DNA of 64,000 nt from Anaerocolumna sp. MB42-C2 (GTDB lineage: Bacteria > Bacillota > Clostridia > Lachnospirales > Lachnospiraceae), in contig NZ_CP133190.1 of NCBI RefSeq assembly GCF_030913705.1, forward strand, positions 4,365,501 through 4,429,500, read 5' to 3'. Below the pieces are notes generated by a model, which saw nothing but the letters and a program-made list of their open reading frames with translations, had not been told where the DNA came from and searched no databases. A program made the translations under genes and the position numbers. Positions 61,467 through 64,000 of this stretch are shown piece by piece. Every line of letters starts with the position of its first letter. The stretch's first letter is position 1.

Positions 61467-61904
61467 TCAATCTTTCTTAATTAAAGAGCTTCCAAAATCT
61501 TCGTCAGTTTCTTCCGCAACCCGGTCGACAGAATAACGCTGGTAATGGGAGGAATCTTTGTACACACGCTTATATTTGTAATAAATATTATCGTATGCAT
61601 CTTCCTGATCACGTCCATCTAACAGGCGGAACATGGAAATCAAGTCAGTTTCCGTATCTGTTAGTTTTAACACGGGAGCACTTTCGGGAGAATTATTTAA
61701 ATATTCCTCCCCGGTCAGAAGCCAGTCTGTAGATACTTGAAATATACGGGAAAGGGCGATGACAGTCTGTGCCGAGGGTTCATACTTTCCTTTCTCATAT
61801 TCGCTTATATTACCTTTTGATTTGCCCAGTGCATCAGCCAGTGCCTGCATGGACATTTTATATGTCATTCTTTTATAGCGAATACGTTCGCCTATTGTCT
61901 GCAT
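61467..61904 (-). CDS. XRE-family transcriptional regulator
   Basis: 145 residues. HTH ~6-60 (GERIRYKRMTYKMSMQALAD, LGKSKGNISEYEKG), then a linker and a helical C-terminal part with an acidic/tyrosine-rich tail. The size and layout resemble phage-type or stress repressors. RBS AAGGAGG. It faces the promoter at 61948-61976, which it may repress. Confidence 0.85.
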   Translation of the reverse strand: MQTIGERIRYKRMTYKMSMQALADALGKSKGNISEYEKGKYEPSAQTVIALSRIFQVSTDWLLTGEEYLNNSPESAPVLKLTDTETDLISMFRLLDGRDQEDAYDNIYYKYKRVYKDSSHYQRYSVDRVAEETDEDFGSSLIKKD

Positions 61905-61947
61905 AATTACCTCCTTGAGAAAGTTCTAAAAACAATACTTATTCTAT

Positions 61948-61976
61948 TGACACGTTCTGATAACAGTACTATACTG
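61948..61976 (+). promoter_or_regulatory. Plus-strand promoter upstream of the repeat region
   Basis: TTGACA (61948-61953), 17-bp spacer, TATACT (61971-61976). It would transcribe the direct-repeat region and the small HTH gene at 62328. Confidence 0.7.
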
Positions 61977-62064
61977 AAATTAGGAAAGCCAATACATAGA
62001 ATTATCATAGCACATTACTGCTGAAAATGAAATAAAGCCGGCGATTTTTAAGCAGTAAAAGAAA

Positions 62065-62106
62065 GTATTTGTTATTGATCACAGGTAACAAACGCGACGT
62101 GTTTTT
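62065..62106 (+). repeat. 42-bp direct repeat, copy 1
   Basis: Identical to 62235-62276, exactly 170 bp away. Contains GTTATTGATCACAGGTAAC (an imperfect palindrome) followed by AAACGCGACGTGTTTTT. Confidence 0.85.
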
Positions 62107-62186
62107 TGTGAAAGCATTATCACAAAAAACCGGAGAATTGCAGCACCAAAACGCTGACTCTGCGTTTTGTGTGCATCGCGAAGCGT

Positions 62187-62234
62187 GTTATTGTTCACGA
62201 AACTGCTGCTTTTTGCAGGGGAGTGAACAGTAAC
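62187..62234. repeat. GTTA...TAAC palindrome between the direct repeats
   Basis: GTTATTGTTCAC pairs with GTGAACAGTAAC, with an inner CTGC/GCAG stem. Ends at the base before the second direct repeat. Related in its right arm to 20291-20329. Confidence 0.65.
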
Positions 62235-62276
62235 GTATTTGTTATTGATCACAGGTAACAAACGCGACGTGTTTTT
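62235..62276 (+). repeat. 42-bp direct repeat, copy 2
   Basis: Identical to copy 1; about 50 bp upstream of the small HTH gene. Confidence 0.85.
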
Positions 62277-62327
62277 CTAAAATAAAGCGCTAAATTCTGC
62301 TTAATATGTCCGGAAGGAGTATGACTG

Positions 62328-62573
62328 ATGAAAAGTAGAAAACTGACACCCCTTGGTGCCGAGATTAAAAAATGTCTTGTTGACAAGGAGATGACCCAGA
62401 AAGAGCTTGCTAAGATAATCGGAGTATCTCCGAAATATATCCATCTGATTCTTTACGGTGAGCGGTCTGGGAAAAAGTATATTCCTGCCATCTTATCATA
62501 CCTTGGATTGGATTCTGACATAATTAAGGACAAAAGTAAAACGGTAGATAAACCTGGTGAAGGAGAGAAATAA
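62328..62573 (+). CDS. Small XRE-family HTH protein
   Basis: 81 residues. HTH across ~10-50 (AEIKKCLVDKEMTQKELAKI, GVSPKYIHLILYGERSGKKY), similar to small phage-type HTH proteins. Start behind GGAAGGAG, 9 nt away. Ends 31 bp before the CdaR paralogue and may be co-transcribed with it from the promoter at 61948. Confidence 0.8.
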   Translation: MKSRKLTPLGAEIKKCLVDKEMTQKELAKIIGVSPKYIHLILYGERSGKKYIPAILSYLGLDSDIIKDKSKTVDKPGEGEK

Positions 62574-62604
62574 AAGGCTGTGATGGGGAAGGGGCGGTTA
62601 TTAT

Positions 62605-63741
62605 ATGTTGGATTCGGTTTTTGCACAACGATTTATTGAGAAAATCAGGAAATATACAGACTATAACATAAACATAATGGATGAAAAAGGTATTATTATT
62701 GCCAGTAGGACAGAAAGCAGAATAGGTACTTTTCATGAGATTGCATACCGGATAATCCATGGGGAAGAAGATGAGATTATTGTTGAAAACGACAATCAGT
62801 TTGTAGGAGTAAAAGCAGGGATTAATGCAGCATTTTTTTATAAAAATAATAAGATTGGAGTTATCGGCATTACAGGTGAACCATCAGAGATACGGCCGAT
62901 TTCCCTGATTATTCGGATGTCCATGGAAACTATGCTGGAATATGAGATTTACAAGGAAGAACGGTATCAAAGAAGAAATATAAAAGAGCAGTTTTTAAAC
63001 CTTATTCTTTACGGAGAAAATGTAACGGAAGAGGAACTGGGAGAGTATGCGCAACGTTTAAATTTTAAGGAAGAACTGATACGGATTCCAATTCTTATAC
63101 GATTTAATGAAAAATCTGATCAGGCAGAACAGATATTATCTGGTATAAGAGAAAGACATCTTACTTCTTCACAGGATATTTCAGGGGTAACCAGAAATAA
63201 TTGCATTATTATTTTTAAACATTTTGACGGTAAGCTGTTGGAGCTATTGCAGACTTACAAAATATTCATCGGTGAAAGTCTGAGCCGGATACTTCAATAC
63301 CTAAAAACGAATCATATTGATTACAAATTATATACAGGTTCTTTCCAAAATAAATTTGCACAGTATCGAATCAGTTACCTGCATTGCAAATGGTTGTTTG
63401 AAAATACAAAACCAGTTAAAAACAGCTACTTTTTTTATGACTATTTACAGGAATATCTTCATTCACTTATACCTTTAACGGAATTGAACGGTATCTTTGA
63501 GATATTTAAGACACAGTTCGATGATAAATTCATTAATAATTATATAGAAATAGTAAGTGCTCTGGATTCTACAGACTATAATTTGGCTGAAGCAAGCAAG
63601 TATATTCATATTCACAAAAATACAATGAGTTATCGGCTGGACAAGCTGCGGAAAGCTTTAGGGATGAACCCATTGTTGAGGCATCAGGAAAGAATATTTT
63701 TTACTAATTTTTATGATTATTTAGTTAAAACAAAAAAATAA
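62605..63741 (+). CDS. CdaR-type regulator, close paralogue of 35132
   Basis: 378 residues, clearly the same protein type as 35132 with long identical blocks (KYTDYNINIMDEKGIIIASR, PISLIIRMSMETMLEYEIYK) and the C-terminal PucR-type HTH (LAEASKYIHIHKNTMSYRL). The palindrome found upstream of 35132 is absent here. RBS-like GGGGAAGGGGCGG. The target genes may lie to the right of the window. Duplication is evident; the differences concentrate in the middle region. Confidence 0.88.
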   Translation: MLDSVFAQRFIEKIRKYTDYNINIMDEKGIIIASRTESRIGTFHEIAYRIIHGEEDEIIVENDNQFVGVKAGINAAFFYKNNKIGVIGITGEPSEIRPISLIIRMSMETMLEYEIYKEERYQRRNIKEQFLNLILYGENVTEEELGEYAQRLNFKEELIRIPILIRFNEKSDQAEQILSGIRERHLTSSQDISGVTRNNCIIIFKHFDGKLLELLQTYKIFIGESLSRILQYLKTNHIDYKLYTGSFQNKFAQYRISYLHCKWLFENTKPVKNSYFFYDYLQEYLHSLIPLTELNGIFEIFKTQFDDKFINNYIEIVSALDSTDYNLAEASKYIHIHKNTMSYRLDKLRKALGMNPLLRHQERIFFTNFYDYLVKTKK

Positions 63742-63942
63742 AAAAATATTAATGTCTTTTATAATACAAAAATTCTTAATTACTCCAATGATAAAGACCA
63801 CCATTTAAACTAAAACGTAATTTCTTAAAAAAATACTCGATACAAAAAGCATATTTTATTTCTTTCTGTTTCTATAGAAGCACCCATAACGGAATATTTA
63901 AACTTAAGATTATCATTCGGTTTTCTTTTTGTGTCGTTGTAA

Positions 63943-63966
63943 CAAAAAAAGAACGAAAATTCGTTC
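63943..63966 (-). terminator. Terminator for a minus-strand gene beyond the right edge
   Basis: GAACGAA-AA-TTCGTTC (63951-63966), with seven A on its left (63944-63950), which is a T-run for minus-strand transcripts. It implies a gene reading leftward from outside the window. Confidence 0.75.
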
Positions 63967-64000
63967 CCCATAGGGTATTAGGATATTAACAATTTAATTA

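Noticed and set aside
1..64000. CRISPR array, tRNA, rRNA, prophage or conjugative genes
   Set aside because: No regularly spaced repeats, no cloverleaf or rRNA sequence noticed, and no integrase, capsid or transfer proteins; the two XRE proteins near 62 kb alone are not enough for a prophage.

Overview
The window is AT-rich, low-GC Gram-positive DNA. Ribosome binding sites are strong and clostridial in type, several starts are TTG, there are many Rho-independent terminators, and the solute-binding proteins are lipoproteins. Gene content and style (many CUT1 sugar importers with YesM/YesN, LacI and CdaR regulators) suggest a plant- or glycan-degrading member of the Lachnospiraceae/Clostridia. 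This is inference; no rRNA or tRNA gene is visible to confirm it.

The stretch from about 0.5 to 59.6 kb is almost entirely a carbohydrate-uptake island. It holds six complete solute-binding-protein/permease sets and no ATPase gene. (1) 0.5-5.3 kb: an ArsR-type regulator with a large extra domain, a binding protein and two permeases, with three copies of a matching palindrome upstream. (2) 5.4-6.2 kb: a small XRE regulator and membrane-protein pair. (3) 6.3-11.5 kb: a LacI regulator and a MalQ-GlgP fusion enzyme that share one operator sequence. (4) 11.7-18.4 kb: a YesM/YesN two-component pair and a permease-permease-binding-protein operon, followed by a PHP phosphoesterase and an MgtC-like membrane protein. 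(5) 20.4-26.5 kb: LacI, a neopullulanase-like GH13, a binding protein and two permeases. (6) 26.5-33.5 kb: LacI and an mdxF-mdxG-binding protein-GH13 maltodextrin operon. (7) 33.7-47.5 kb: a Gfo/Idh oxidoreductase, then a CdaR regulator, glycerate 2-kinase, TIM-barrel isomerase, D-hydroxyacid dehydrogenase, an importer and two poorly characterised glycosidase-like proteins. (8) 47.6-50.9 kb: a second ArsR-fusion regulator, a GH43 and a SAM hydroxide adenosyltransferase. (9) 50.9-59.6 kb: a second YesN/YesM pair divergent from an importer plus a GH172-type (DUF2961) enzyme, then a VOC protein.

From 59.6 kb on, the DNA is less dense. It holds a group II intron 3' relic, palindromic repeats, a HEAT-like protein, two XRE regulators and a second CdaR paralogue.

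The parts fit one theme. Oligosaccharides are bound outside the cell, imported through permeases that must share an ATPase encoded elsewhere, and cut by cytoplasmic hydrolases that lack signal peptides. Each set has its own sensor. The most interesting reads are: a CdaR operator found twice at the same distance from a -10 box, which ties CdaR to a glycerate-forming module; ArsR regulators fused to a large putative sensor domain; three LacI regulators with visible cognate operators; a two-hairpin leader shared by two unrelated genes; and a 34-nt motif lying next to terminators, one copy of which begins exactly at a group II intron end.
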